Assembly: GCF_051781005.1 (NCBI RefSeq)
Contig: NZ_JBPWOA010000019.1
Location: 186,001-250,000, forward strand
DNA: 64,000 nucleotides
Direction: 5' to 3'
From: Anabaena sp051781005
GTDB lineage: Bacteria; Cyanobacteriota; Cyanobacteriia; Cyanobacteriales; Nostocaceae
The notes beneath the pieces were generated by a model. It had not been told where the DNA came from. It worked only from the letters and a program-made list of their open reading frames with translations, and searched no databases. The position numbers and the translations under genes are program-made. Of the stretch, positions 28,901 through 37,280 are shown piece after piece (within the stretch, counting starts at the first letter, position 1; each line of letters begins with the position of its first letter).

Positions 28901-29442
28901 CAAACATCCACCTCTAACATATGCCCCACCGTATCAACAATGGTTTGCAAAATTTGCCGATAGTCTAGAGCGCTACGAATTGTATTAGTGACAGTATTAA
29001 GCAGCGATTCTCTACGAAGTGTACGAGTGAGTTCACGGGTTCTGGCTTTGAGGACATTATGTGTGTCCAAAGCTTGGCGTACAACTGCTTTAAGTTCTTC
29101 AGCTTCCCAAGGTTTAGTAACATATTTAAATACTTTGCCAGAGTTAATAGCTTCCACCAAATCTTCGACATCAGTGTAGCCAGTTAAAATAATTCGGATA
29201 ATATCTGGGTATTGAGTTGCTGTCAGACTTAAAAATTCTGTACCGCTCATCATTGGCATCCTTTGATCTGAGATGATCACGGATACGTCTCCTTCTTGTG
29301 CCAGCAGTTCTAGCGCTGCAGGCCCAGAGTTAGCCCTCAGTACCTGATACTCGCGATAGAAACTGCGGTAAAGCAAGTCAAGGTTGTCTGGTTCATCATC
29401 GACAACTAAAATTTTCGGCTTACTGTTTGCTTGTGATGTCAT
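25924..29442 (-). CDS. cyaC: CyaC-like hybrid histidine kinase with class III adenylate cyclase
   Basis: 1172 residues. Domain order: receiver 1 (about 10-125, ILVVDDEPDNLDLL, SDQRMP), two GAF domains (about 170-345 and 365-525), HisKA with the phosphoacceptor histidine in FFQNISHEFRTP, HATPase (NLLSNAMKF, DTGIGI, GSGLGLSLVKELV), receiver 2 (ILVVDDNRDMRFY, TDLMMP), and a C-terminal class III cyclase (VTVLFSDIVGFTQLSN, GDAILALYGAPEE). This receiver-GAF-kinase-receiver-cyclase order is that of CyaC from Anabaena and Arthrospira, which makes cAMP in response to phosphorelay signals. All key residues are present. Confidence 0.93.
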   Translation of the reverse strand: MTSQANSKPKILVVDDEPDNLDLLYRSFYREYQVLRANSGPAALELLAQEGDVSVIISDQRMPMMSGTEFLSLTATQYPDIIRIILTGYTDVEDLVEAINSGKVFKYVTKPWEAEELKAVVRQALDTHNVLKARTRELTRTLRRESLLNTVTNTIRSALDYRQILQTIVDTVGHMLEVDVCLLRPFQDEQLADEGFTYQKPAQSLDQDHGESDSSLPPNQPDGKLPDENLDSIIPLSLLVQTVWETNEVQVIYDVANDERIQGNAERAAAFSAANICSSLVVPLICQQELRAVLALHQCYQARSWGDEEVQLVSIVADQAALALSQAYAYEEVEALAKREALINTITREIRSSLDPQDIFSAITQRLGQALQVDGCVLSLWTEEDEFVQCVGLYDSSQNLENHHENHLNSKHRSLTPQLPISQAPIRKNPILQEILHTQEPVVITDITHSSSDVQAFDLPLKMRPRSLMVVPLLIEGKCIGSITLREGNKVRKWLTSEIELSKSVAAQAAIAVQQSRLYQKTREQAERLIELDRQKTEFFQNISHEFRTPITLIQGPLESVVENGEGLSHAQSAIALRNSRRLLRLVNQLLDLQRLDAGRMQPTFRPCNMVEFITQIVESFRLYCEKKGLQVLTDLLECPTVYLDMEKFDKVVYNLLSNAMKFTPDGGIITVRLYNEGDSCILQIQDTGIGILSEQIPHLFERFRQAEGSENRTYEGSGLGLSLVKELVELHGGQVTVQSVYGQGTQFSLRLLTGSDHLPPEQVLEAPSELNNNRASVELADLEQVESVRDNPELITKNLSPRLETLDSNKQVQNNEQSILVVDDNRDMRFYVADILRHSGYQVLTARNGYEGFSSAQENHPNLIITDLMMPLVTGLEMIQMIRSQDQMRGTPIVLLTAKVNEETRIESTEYGADAYLAKPFNDRELLASVRNLLALKENEKRVLELNTYLTESVLKRFLPSALVKKAAAGTLSLDLRPEPRLVTVLFSDIVGFTQLSNTLRSRKVAEVLNEYLEIMTKVVFNNGGTVDKFMGDAILALYGAPEELTPNEQVRRAINTARGMQKALIQLNNRWLEQGIFETDGRNGVQFRCGIHQGTAVVGMFGSAERADYTAIGPSVNIAARLQAAAVPGNILVSAAVADYLQEEEITKGSPLELKGIDETVLTFVVTPEP

Positions 29443-30351
29443 GCACCGCTTTCCTGCTGCAACGGCAGTCGGATAAAGAATAGTCTGATCAGGTCAATAT
29501 ATTTCTGAGTCAGGTAAGGTTCGAGCATTTCGACCAAAAAACTGTTAGGCCACATGACTACTAAGTATAAGAGTGTTTATTCACAATAATTGTAAATAGC
29601 TGGTATTGACTGGTTAAAAAGGTAAAATGCAGTTGATTCCAGCGTCATTTTTGATTCATCATGTTGATTTTCACTGAGAAAATCTTTCCTCATCTCCTTT
29701 TATAACCTGCTTGGACTACATAAGGCGCTTCCATCTGGATAAAAAATCACCATAAAGCGGTATATTAAGTTTTCCCATTCCAGCAGTTGCACTAACACTT
29801 GGCGGTCAATTTTATTTATCATAGTCATGATATAGCCATGAATATTACAATAGTCATATTTAAAGTTAAAGTATACTATTAAACAAGTACTTGTTTCCAA
29901 GTTAGCACTCAGACAGGTGCTAGAGTTAGGTAAATTGAGAACCGGAGATGCTGAAAACCTGATTTTACTCTAAGAGTAGTTTCTCAACCATGAGAGTCGG
30001 TATTCACACTAGCCAAATCACTGTCAACTAGTTGTTTACTAAAGATACCACTCATCTCTGATAAAAATGCAGGGCGAAAACCCTGTGGCTTTAGTCCAGA
30101 GATATAAGCTTCCCAGAGGGTAAGCCTCCTTGGAGACATTGGTTCCGCCAGTGAGACTTTGTTTTTCTACCACCAATAGCTTGAAGAAGGCTGGTGGCAG
30201 GTGGTGCGATTACAGGGGCATTCAGATCCCTCAGTCATTGTAGACCGTTAAACCATCATATATTTAACGAGATCCCTGAACATGATTGAGCAAGGTAAAA
30301 GAGCATAATCTAAGATAATTATCGTTTAATCAAATTAATCCTAAACTCGCT
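29443..30351. other. Long intergenic region with possible structured RNA or insertion-sequence remnant
   Basis: No gene is supported in 909 bp; a 66-codon frame at 29700-29900 has no recognisable family. The stretch 30065-30260 is richer in GC and has nested complementary segments (GCGAAAACCCTG, GGCTTTAGTCCAGAG, GGCTGGTGGCAGGTGG). The motif ATTGTAGACCGTTAAA at 30237-30252 recurs almost exactly at 44532-44547 beside another hairpin. This resembles right ends of IS200/IS605-type elements, but a free-standing small RNA is not excluded. Confidence 0.35.
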
Positions 30352-30981
30352 TTGAAATCCTGGTTTTTTCACCAACACTACCAAAAGTCAGTTACAGATG
30401 CTCGCATTCCCAATTCCTGGCAACTCCAAATTCGTGCGGCTACATCTGCTGATTTGCCTGGTATTGCCCAAATAATTTCTGAAAGTTTTCACTCCCAAAA
30501 AGGTTTGTGGGGGTGGGCTTTTCCATTATTTCGTTTGGGAATTTATGAAGATTTAAGATATCGTCTAGCGTCAAGGACACCTCATCACGTTTGTTTGGTG
30601 GCTGTTGACAGTAGTATAAGTGGAACTGATCAAATACTGGGAACTGTAGAACTGGGTATACGCTTCAGCGATTCCTGGGCAAATGTTCACAAGTCTTTTC
30701 CCTACTTATCTAATTTAGCTGTTGATCCCAAATACCGTAGATATGGCTTGGCTTCTAGTTTACTTATTAGCTGTGAACAAGTCTGCCAAGATTGGGGGTT
30801 TCAAGATTTATATCTCCATGTTTTGGAAAATAACTATCAAGCTAGGCAACTTTATTTTAAGCTGGGATATCGGGTACATAAGGTTGAATCTCATTGGAAT
30901 ACCTTTTTCCTCAACTCCTCGCGGCAGATTTTTTTGCATAAACACCTGATTAGTAAAGCTTCTCAACGAGACGCTACATAA
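30352..30981 (+). CDS. GNAT-family N-acetyltransferase
   Basis: 209 residues with the GNAT fold: IRAATSADLPGIAQIISESF at the start, LGTVELGIRF, then motif A YLSNLAVDPKYRRYGLASSLL (acetyl-CoA pyrophosphate loop RRYGLA) and motif B LYLHVLENNYQARQLYFKLGY. The substrate is not predictable; the closest look is to ribosomal-protein-type acetyltransferases. The start is TTG at 30352 with weak support, and the conserved region begins about residue 26. Confidence 0.87.
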   Translation: MKSWFFHQHYQKSVTDARIPNSWQLQIRAATSADLPGIAQIISESFHSQKGLWGWAFPLFRLGIYEDLRYRLASRTPHHVCLVAVDSSISGTDQILGTVELGIRFSDSWANVHKSFPYLSNLAVDPKYRRYGLASSLLISCEQVCQDWGFQDLYLHVLENNYQARQLYFKLGYRVHKVESHWNTFFLNSSRQIFLHKHLISKASQRDAT

Positions 30982-31423
30982 ATGTAGCTAGGGAAAAGAA
31001 GGGAGCTTGTCACTTTACGCTAATTCGCATTTAAACTATATATACCTGCTCATAAATTTACATGAGCATATTGTCAAGATTTATGGCAGAAAATTTATGG
31101 AAAGGAAAGAAAAGCTCACAAAACAGTGGTTGCACAGATTAACATTTCTGGAAATCTTTATGCTAACTTTGTATTGTCAATTTAATCTTTATAAAAACTT
31201 TAAAAAAGTCTCCTGCTGTTGGAGACAAATTCAGTTAGATTCCATAGTATATGGGTATATAATTGTAAACAATACCGATTTAGTCATTAATAATTCACTT
31301 AGATATCACTGAAAAATTTTTGAACATAGAAACAAAATCAGAAACTTAGTTTAATTAAACAGCTAGTTCGTGGAAGTCTAGAAGTGCATAATCCTACTAC
31401 CTTGATCAAAAGTTTGAGAGAAA
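30982..31423. other. AT-rich intergenic region, no gene recognised
   Basis: The 442 bp between two plus-strand genes is AT-rich. A 101-codon frame at 31007 lacks an ATG start and any family resemblance. No repeat, terminator or RNA gene could be supported; the promoter of the 31424 gene should lie near its end. Confidence 0.4.
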
Positions 31424-32005
31424 ATGGATAGCGAACAACGCCGACGCTATCAGACTATGTTGCTATCAACATATTGCCCTGAAACTAGTTTCCTGGACAA
31501 ATTTGTCATGCGAGATGGAACTGAGAGATGGCGATGTTCGCAGCAGGCATCGCATGGATCTAATATTCTTGCGTCTCTGCATAGTGGAAAAGTATTCATT
31601 GTTAATAGTCGTAAGCGGAATGGGTTAATAATATTTAAACGCTATCATGCAGAGTTTGCTGGGCCAGGCGCAGTGGTAGGCGGTAATTATGATAGTGATT
31701 GTCAATTTGTACTACCTATAGGCAATCTATCGTTATTAGATGCTGAATCTCATGAAGATCGTGAAAAAGCTTACTTGATTAGGCGACAATGGATTCGTTT
31801 AATCAAACAAATTACAGAAAACTCTGTTTCTAGTCAGAGAGTACAAAAAATTCTCGATCAATTTGAACAGTATTTCCCTGCTGATGTAGTTGCTGATCTG
31901 CCAGATGTGGCTTTTGCTATGTTAGTGGGTGTGCTGCCGCAAACGGTAGCAATAGTGAGACGTTTGGGCAGTGATTTAGATGACTATATTAATAATCACG
32001 AATAG
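31424..32005 (+). CDS. Conserved cyanobacterial hypothetical protein
   Basis: 193 residues, MDSEQRRRYQTMLLSTYCPETSFLDKF. A possible N-terminal basic/Cys segment (DGTERWRCSQQASHG) precedes an alpha/beta middle part and a helical C-terminus (QRVQKILDQFEQYFPADVVADLPDVAFAMLVG). No signal peptide or membrane helix is seen. I do not recognise a characterised family. It converges with hisC, and the two stop codons abut at 32005/32006. Confidence 0.65.
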   Translation: MDSEQRRRYQTMLLSTYCPETSFLDKFVMRDGTERWRCSQQASHGSNILASLHSGKVFIVNSRKRNGLIIFKRYHAEFAGPGAVVGGNYDSDCQFVLPIGNLSLLDAESHEDREKAYLIRRQWIRLIKQITENSVSSQRVQKILDQFEQYFPADVVADLPDVAFAMLVGVLPQTVAIVRRLGSDLDDYINNHE

Positions 32006-33157
32006 TTAATAAGATTCCAGATTTGCCAAGGCAGTTTGTAGTCGATTGAGGGTACGGACGTTTTCGGCGGGTGTTCCTACGGTAATTCGCAATCCACCAG
32101 GAAGTAGGCGCACAAGAGTTCCTTGGTTTCTGAGTGTTTGGTGGAGATTTTTTAAAGTAGTGTCTGCTGGGTGAGAAGAATTTGGTTGGAGACGCAGGTA
32201 AATAAAGTTGGTATCACTGGCTGTAATTGCTAATGCTGGGTGTGAAGATAAAGCTGTGATGAGTTTGCTGCGTTCACTCAAGGTTTGGGGAATTGATGAG
32301 AGTAAAAGTTGGCGATTTTGTAAAGCTACTAAGGCCGAAGCAATGGAAAAACTGGGGAGATTGTAGGGTAGACGAACTTTTTCTAAAATAGCGATCGCAT
32401 CTGGATGACCTACACAATAGCCTACCCGCATCGCTGCTAACCGAAAAGCTTTGGAAAAAGTCCTTAGCACTACCCAATTAGGACGCTGTGCTAATTCCCC
32501 AACTAAGGTAGTTTGGCTAAATTCAAAATAAGCTTCATCAATCACTACCAAAATCTGCTCTGGTAGACTAGCTAACCAGTTTAATTCTGCCGCAGTTAAG
32601 CAATTGGCGGTTGGGGAATTGGGATGAACAACAAAAACTGCCCGAATAGGAGGATTTTGAGTGGCTTCCAGGGCAGATTGTGCCGCTTTTAAGTCCATTG
32701 CAAAATTGTTTTCATCTCTACCCACTGTCACCACAGGAATGCCCAAGGTTTGCGCCAAAATCGCGTACATGGAAAAAGTGGGGTTGGCAACTAAAATAGT
32801 ACCTTCACCGCCTAAACAGGTGGCAATCAATAAAGAACGGATGAGTTCATCTGAACCATTACCGACGGAAATATTTGCAGCAGTCACAAGAGAGGATGAA
32901 AGATTAGCTGACTCATTGACATATTGTGCGATCGCATCTTTGAGTGTCTCATGTCCACCATCAGGATAACGATTGCTTTCAATGACTTGTTGAAAAGTCC
33001 ACGCTAATTTTTCTTTGATTTCCACTGGCAAATCATAGGGACTTTCATTAGTATCCAGCCGATCAAATTGCGTGGCAACGGGTTCGGCTGTAGTACTGCT
33101 GGGGTGGGGTTTATAAGCGGTAAATTGGGCTAAATCTGAGCGAATAAATGGAAGCAT
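32006..33157 (-). CDS. hisC: Histidinol-phosphate aminotransferase
   Basis: 383 residues, class I/II PLP aminotransferase fold. It converts imidazole acetol-phosphate to histidinol-phosphate in histidine synthesis. Motifs are YPDGGHETLKDAIAQYV, ISVGNGSDELI, FVVHPNSPTANCLT, VIDEAYFEFS and the PLP lysine in VLRTFSKAFRLAAMRVG. The C-terminus LRITVGTPAENVRTL is typical. No other his gene adjoins it, as usual in cyanobacteria. Confidence 0.94.
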   Translation of the reverse strand: MLPFIRSDLAQFTAYKPHPSSTTAEPVATQFDRLDTNESPYDLPVEIKEKLAWTFQQVIESNRYPDGGHETLKDAIAQYVNESANLSSSLVTAANISVGNGSDELIRSLLIATCLGGEGTILVANPTFSMYAILAQTLGIPVVTVGRDENNFAMDLKAAQSALEATQNPPIRAVFVVHPNSPTANCLTAAELNWLASLPEQILVVIDEAYFEFSQTTLVGELAQRPNWVVLRTFSKAFRLAAMRVGYCVGHPDAIAILEKVRLPYNLPSFSIASALVALQNRQLLLSSIPQTLSERSKLITALSSHPALAITASDTNFIYLRLQPNSSHPADTTLKNLHQTLRNQGTLVRLLPGGLRITVGTPAENVRTLNRLQTALANLESY

Positions 33158-33224
33158 AATTCGTAATTCGTAATTGAAGGCAGGAGTCAGGGGGCAGAAG
33201 AAAACTCAATACTGTCCCTCATCT

Positions 33225-33872
33225 TCACCCAATCCCTAAGTGACAGAATGAGCAAATGGCTTGCCAAATTTCGGCTGTAACATTGCCCAAAGCGTGATCG
33301 CTATCAAGTTCTATTAATTCTACCCAAGGACGGGAACTTGCAAATTCACGACTAGCAGTAATCGGAATCACATCATCTTGTTTACCGTGCAGGATTAAGG
33401 TGGGAATGGGACGTTGGATATTTTTTTCTTGGTATTGGGCAGCATCGGTGAGGAAATTATAACTTAGGGGTAGCGATCGCTCTTCCCCATAGTGATGTAC
33501 TAAGAGATATTGGTCTTTTTGCCAACGTTGCAGCGCTTCATCTCCTAACTTGGGCAACCAATGAGATAAAAAACCAAAAGCTGGTGCTAATAAAACCAAG
33601 CGTTGTACCTGTGAGAATTTTTCCCCTAAATAAGCAGCTGTCAAACCACCTAAACTAGAACCAATCAGAGTTACAGGTACGGAATCATCCACTGGGAATT
33701 CAGCAGCGACTTGATTTAGCTGACGGGTAATTGTCAGATGGGAAAAATCGCCGGCATTTAAATCGGGTATTTTCAGTTTGATGTGAATTTGGGAAAAGCG
33801 ATCGCTTATATCCTGGGCTTTTGTTGATTTAGGACTAGAAGCAAAGCCGTGAAGATAGATAAATGAATTCAA
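33225..33872 (-). CDS. YqiA/YcfP-like alpha/beta hydrolase
   Basis: 215 residues. It starts FIYLHGFASSPKSTKAQ, the oxyanion-loop LHGF motif, with the nucleophile serine in TLIGSSLGGLTAAYLGE (GSSLGG), the acid in ILHGKQDDVIP and the histidine in LDSDHALGN. This complete catalytic triad fits an esterase of the YqiA/UPF0227 group. The natural substrate is unknown. It lies 67 bp upstream of hisC's start on the same strand and might be co-transcribed with it. Confidence 0.85.
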   Translation of the reverse strand: MNSFIYLHGFASSPKSTKAQDISDRFSQIHIKLKIPDLNAGDFSHLTITRQLNQVAAEFPVDDSVPVTLIGSSLGGLTAAYLGEKFSQVQRLVLLAPAFGFLSHWLPKLGDEALQRWQKDQYLLVHHYGEERSLPLSYNFLTDAAQYQEKNIQRPIPTLILHGKQDDVIPITASREFASSRPWVELIELDSDHALGNVTAEIWQAICSFCHLGIG

Positions 33873-33901
33873 ATTGATTTCCCCGACCTAATATTACGTT
33901 A

Positions 33902-35263
33902 CTAATTATTGCCATTACCCTGACCATTACCCTGACCATTACCCTGACCATTACCCTGACCATTACCCTGACCATTACCCTGACCATTACCCTGACCATT
34001 ACCCTGACCATTACCATTGCCATTACCCTGACCATTGCCATTACCCTGACCATTACCCTGACCATTACCATTGCCATTACCCTGACCATTGCCATTACCC
34101 TGACCATTACCCTGACCATTACCATTGCCATTACCCTGACCATTGCCATTACCCTGACCATTGCCCTGACCATTGCCATTACCTTCACCATTGCCATTAT
34201 CCTGACCATTGCCATTACCCTGACCATTGCCATTGCCCTGACCATTGCCATTACCTTCACCATTGCCATTACCCTGACCATTGCCTTGACCATTACCCTG
34301 ACCATTGCCCTGATTATTCTCCTTGAGAACCTCTCCTGTTTGGATAAAAGTATCTTTGAAACCACCAGGATTGTTTCTAATAGAGTCTCTTTCTACATTG
34401 CCTCTCGAAGGACGGTTACTTCGTTGATCACGCCCAACACCATTATTGTTATTTAACGGTTCATCACGCCCGACACCATTATTACCAGATGAATTACCGG
34501 CATTAAAATTTTTATGTAAAAAAGATGGATTATCAATTAATCCCTGTCCTGTGATTGGTTTTTGCGCTGCTAAAGCTGCGGTAGTTTCAGCTTGAACACT
34601 TGCCAGTTCTGAATCTGGTATAGACGTAGAATTTTGCCTATTTAAATCGAATCCACGTACTAAATCACTATTGTCATAAAAATTTTTCAAGTCAAAATCG
34701 TATAATCCTTGAAATTCACCTTTGACTACAACCATTAATTGTCCTGCTTCCAGAACAACATTTTGCGAAGCTTCCTTGTTAGCAACTTCAATACCGCTAT
34801 TTGTTAACGCACCAATAATCGTCGTATCTGATTCCTTGTTATAGCGAACAAACAATGCTGAACCGCGAATTGCTGCTGCTGCATTCGGTGTCTTAATACG
34901 TGTTTGTCCTCTTCCAGGTGGAATGAGTAGTAAAACAGTGCCGTTAGTTAGTGTAAAATCTCGTGTTTGCGGCAAAAATCTAAATACCGCTTGTTCCCCA
35001 ACCCTAGCTACAGAACCATCATTAAAGCGTAAATCAGCTAGGGAAGCTCGACCTGTAGATAAACCATCGCCAGGATTTATGGTGTCTAATTTCCGTGCAG
35101 GACGGGTCAGAGAATTATTTTTAGGGATCAGCTGCACCAAATTACGGAGTTGCTGAATTTCTCCTTGGGTCAGAGGTGTGATGGCATTGACTCGATGTGC
35201 AAAAGGTAAGACTGTCAATACCCATAAACCCAAAACCAACTGAGGTAAAAATTTATTAAACAT
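33902..35263 (-). CDS. FecR-domain secreted protein with a Gly/Asn/Gln repeat tail
   Basis: 453 residues. A signal peptide (MFNKFLPQLVLGLWVLTVLPFAHRVNA) is followed by a FecR-type domain (about 60-180: RASLADLRFNDGSVARVGEQAVFRF, TLTNGTVLLLIPPGRGQTRIKTPNAAAAIRG, VLEAGQLMVV). The last about 135 residues are almost pure GQGNGN repeats encoded by a tandem array. FecR-like domains of this kind in cyanobacteria occur in envelope proteins rather than in iron signalling. It is divergently placed to an outer-membrane-like protein (35981), with a MITE between. Confidence 0.8.
   Translation of the reverse strand: MFNKFLPQLVLGLWVLTVLPFAHRVNAITPLTQGEIQQLRNLVQLIPKNNSLTRPARKLDTINPGDGLSTGRASLADLRFNDGSVARVGEQAVFRFLPQTRDFTLTNGTVLLLIPPGRGQTRIKTPNAAAAIRGSALFVRYNKESDTTIIGALTNSGIEVANKEASQNVVLEAGQLMVVVKGEFQGLYDFDLKNFYDNSDLVRGFDLNRQNSTSIPDSELASVQAETTAALAAQKPITGQGLIDNPSFLHKNFNAGNSSGNNGVGRDEPLNNNNGVGRDQRSNRPSRGNVERDSIRNNPGGFKDTFIQTGEVLKENNQGNGQGNGQGNGQGNGNGEGNGNGQGNGNGQGNGNGQDNGNGEGNGNGQGNGQGNGNGQGNGNGNGQGNGQGNGNGQGNGNGNGQGNGQGNGNGQGNGNGNGQGNGQGNGQGNGQGNGQGNGQGNGQGNGQGNGNN
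33906..34314. repeat. Tandem 6/12/18-bp repeat array encoding GQGN/GNGN
   Basis: About 410 bp built from the hexamers ACCCTG-ACCATT and ATTGCC in varying order, in three higher-order blocks. It encodes an uninterrupted Gly-Asn/Gln-rich tail on the minus strand. Because units are multiples of six, copy-number changes keep the frame, so the tail length can vary between strains. Confidence 0.92.
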
Positions 35264-35690
35264 AATATTGATAATTTTTCTTTAACTGGTAATAACTTGG
35301 TTAATTTTTATATATTATGTCTAATAATCTGATACCATTTATAGTATGAATACTTAAATAAACAATTTAATTAAATTTATTTAACAAATTCCGGTTATTT
35401 AAGTCTCTCTGCAACCAACAAGCGGCAATTTTTATCGCTATGTTTAAATTTTTGGTACAAAACTTAATTACGTATTACAGCGGATTTCATTTAAATGAGA
35501 TACAAACTTGAATAATGAAACTCTTGTGGTGCGGGCATACTTCGACTAGCTCAGTACAAGTCTTGCCCGCTGGGTATGTACCTCCCAACAGCGAAATTCG
35601 CTGTATATTATTTTAGTTTTTTGTTAAATTTATGTTACTTACAAAAAAATATACTCTGGCTATATATCAATTAATATAAAATGATACTTA
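35264..35690. other. Intergenic region with a REP-like inverted repeat
   Basis: No gene is seen. An inverted repeat at about 35525-35571 (CTTGTGGTGCGGGCAT, later TCTTGCCCGC) resembles the hairpin that follows purF at 5484-5508. The rest is very AT-rich and holds the promoter of the FecR-type gene. Confidence 0.45.
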
Positions 35691-35947
35691 AGAGGGTGTT
35701 TGAAAGGTTGGAAAAGGTATAATTTGTCATTCTGTATTCCTTACGGGAGCGTTAGCCATGTGGAACAAAGTGGAACGTATCCCTAACGGGAGCCGTAGGC
35801 TCTAGAATCTAGGGTTTGAGCGATTACTCGAAGATGCTGAAGCCTCCGACACGCTCCGCGTTCACAAAGTGTCCCGAAGGGATACACTACGTAGCGCAAC
35901 GTACCCTACGAGAAGCAAGCTACAGCATGACTTTTCAAACATCCTCT
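35691..35947. mobile_element. MITE-like element with AGAGGGTGTTTGAAA termini
   Basis: Left end AGAGGGTGTTTGAAA (35691-35705) and inverted right end TTTCAAACATCCTCT (35933-35947) differ by one base. The interior carries several smaller dispersed GC-rich palindromic repeats (around 35740-35800 and 35850-35920, for example CCGACACGCTCCGCG and CTACGTAGCGCAACG). It has no coding capacity. Confidence 0.75.
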
Positions 35948-35980
35948 AAGATTTGCTAACTGCGATTAACACTATACAAG

Positions 35981-37240
35981 ATGCAAACCAAGATAGGAAA
36001 AAATTTGTTATTGGCAATTTTGTTAGTTTTTAGTGGTGGACAATGCTGTTGCATGGGTATAAACAGAAGTTGTTCTGCCCAAGCAGAGACAAAACTAAAT
36101 CAAAAAGCTTTAGTATCAAATATAACTAATTTACTCTTGTTAGAGACAAGTCAGGAAACAAGTGAGTTACTGATTATATACTTAGAGACACCGCCACATC
36201 TAGAATCGCTAACGCCTGAAATCAAGCAAGCGCTAAGGGAAGAATCGGGGAAGAATCAACAGTCACTTAGCTCAGTCCCACCAAACAATCAAACTGATAA
36301 TGTGCCTCAATTATCTCCTGAATTAGCAGCGCAACTGTTAGATCCACCTCTAATAGATGATATGGGGAAGACACAGACACTTTCCCAGTCTCTAGAAGAG
36401 CAACAACCGTCTTCTGGGGAAGCAAATGAAGAACAGGAGTTAATATTAAGAGTGCGGCCAAGACCCTTGCAAGAAATACCACCACAGCAAGATAAACCCG
36501 CAGATCAATTTCAACCCATAGGATATTTAAGGGGTAATGTCGGCTATTTTCAGACAAGTAATATTTTCTCTACCAGTGAAGATCAAATAAAGGATGGTTT
36601 AATTTTTTCTGGACTGACACTGGCTTCAGCGTATTTTCCCATCGGATCTAATACTTATTTAAATGGCTCAATTAATGGCAGTTTGATTCGTTATCTAGAC
36701 CAATCACAATTCAATTATAATCAGGTACGATTCAATCTGGGTCTTTATCAAGAAATAACGCGGGAAATGTATGCGGAATTTAGTTTGAGTAATCAACAAT
36801 TATTTTATTCTAAAAATAGTGATTTCTTTGCAGCCGGAGATAGGTTTTTAAATGAAAATTCTGTGCAGCTATCTTTGGGAAGACGGGAGACACTCACAGA
36901 TAAGTTGACATTAGATAGCCTTTATGAATTGAGTGTAAACTTTTCTGACCCAGACAGACGAAGTCGTTTAGTAAATTCTTTATGGCTTTCTTTAAGCTAT
37001 TACTTGGAAAAACCCTTACAAGTTGGTCTGAACTACCAGTTTAGCTTGTCAGATTTTACCCAACGCGACAGAGAAGACCAATTTCATCGTTTATTTGGAC
37101 ATTTAAATTATCGTGTATCTGACACGAATAGTTTGAATTTGCAAGGTGGTGTTAATTTTGGTGGTTCCACAACTCCCAATATTGATTTTTCCAGTTGGTT
37201 CTTTAGTGTTAATTACGGTTTTGAATTAGGACGATTCTAA
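35981..37240 (+). CDS. Putative outer-membrane beta-barrel protein
   Basis: 419 residues. An N-terminal export signal (IGKNLLLAILLVFSGGQCCCMG) is followed by a disordered Gln/Glu/Pro-rich linker (about 85-180). The C-terminal about 230 residues consist of alternating hydrophobic/polar strands with aromatic girdles (YLRGNVGYFQTSNIF, YLNGSINGSLIRYL, SLWLSLSYYLEKPLQVGLNYQFSL) and end in FELGRF, a terminal aromatic as in outer-membrane proteins. No family was recognised. Divergent placement to the FecR-type gene suggests a shared envelope role, but this is inference. Confidence 0.65.
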   Translation: MQTKIGKNLLLAILLVFSGGQCCCMGINRSCSAQAETKLNQKALVSNITNLLLLETSQETSELLIIYLETPPHLESLTPEIKQALREESGKNQQSLSSVPPNNQTDNVPQLSPELAAQLLDPPLIDDMGKTQTLSQSLEEQQPSSGEANEEQELILRVRPRPLQEIPPQQDKPADQFQPIGYLRGNVGYFQTSNIFSTSEDQIKDGLIFSGLTLASAYFPIGSNTYLNGSINGSLIRYLDQSQFNYNQVRFNLGLYQEITREMYAEFSLSNQQLFYSKNSDFFAAGDRFLNENSVQLSLGRRETLTDKLTLDSLYELSVNFSDPDRRSRLVNSLWLSLSYYLEKPLQVGLNYQFSLSDFTQRDREDQFHRLFGHLNYRVSDTNSLNLQGGVNFGGSTTPNIDFSSWFFSVNYGFELGRF

Positions 37241-37280
37241 ATAATTTGTAATTTGTAAGCTTAACATTTATCACCAATAA

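Noticed and set aside
29700..29900. 66-codon minus-strand frame
   Set aside because: No family resemblance, within a repeat or RNA-like intergenic region.
31007..31312. 101-codon open frame
   Set aside because: No ATG start, no ribosome site, low-complexity AT-rich composition and no family resemblance.
32325..32345. GGCCGA inside hisC as another Ro core
   Set aside because: There is no CTTGCC partner strand or tetraloop, and the sequence is explained by hisC codons.
33835..34365. Open frame encoding a MVRVMAMV repeat protein
   Set aside because: It is an out-of-frame reading of the GQGNGN repeat of the FecR-type gene, which has a signal peptide and a known domain.
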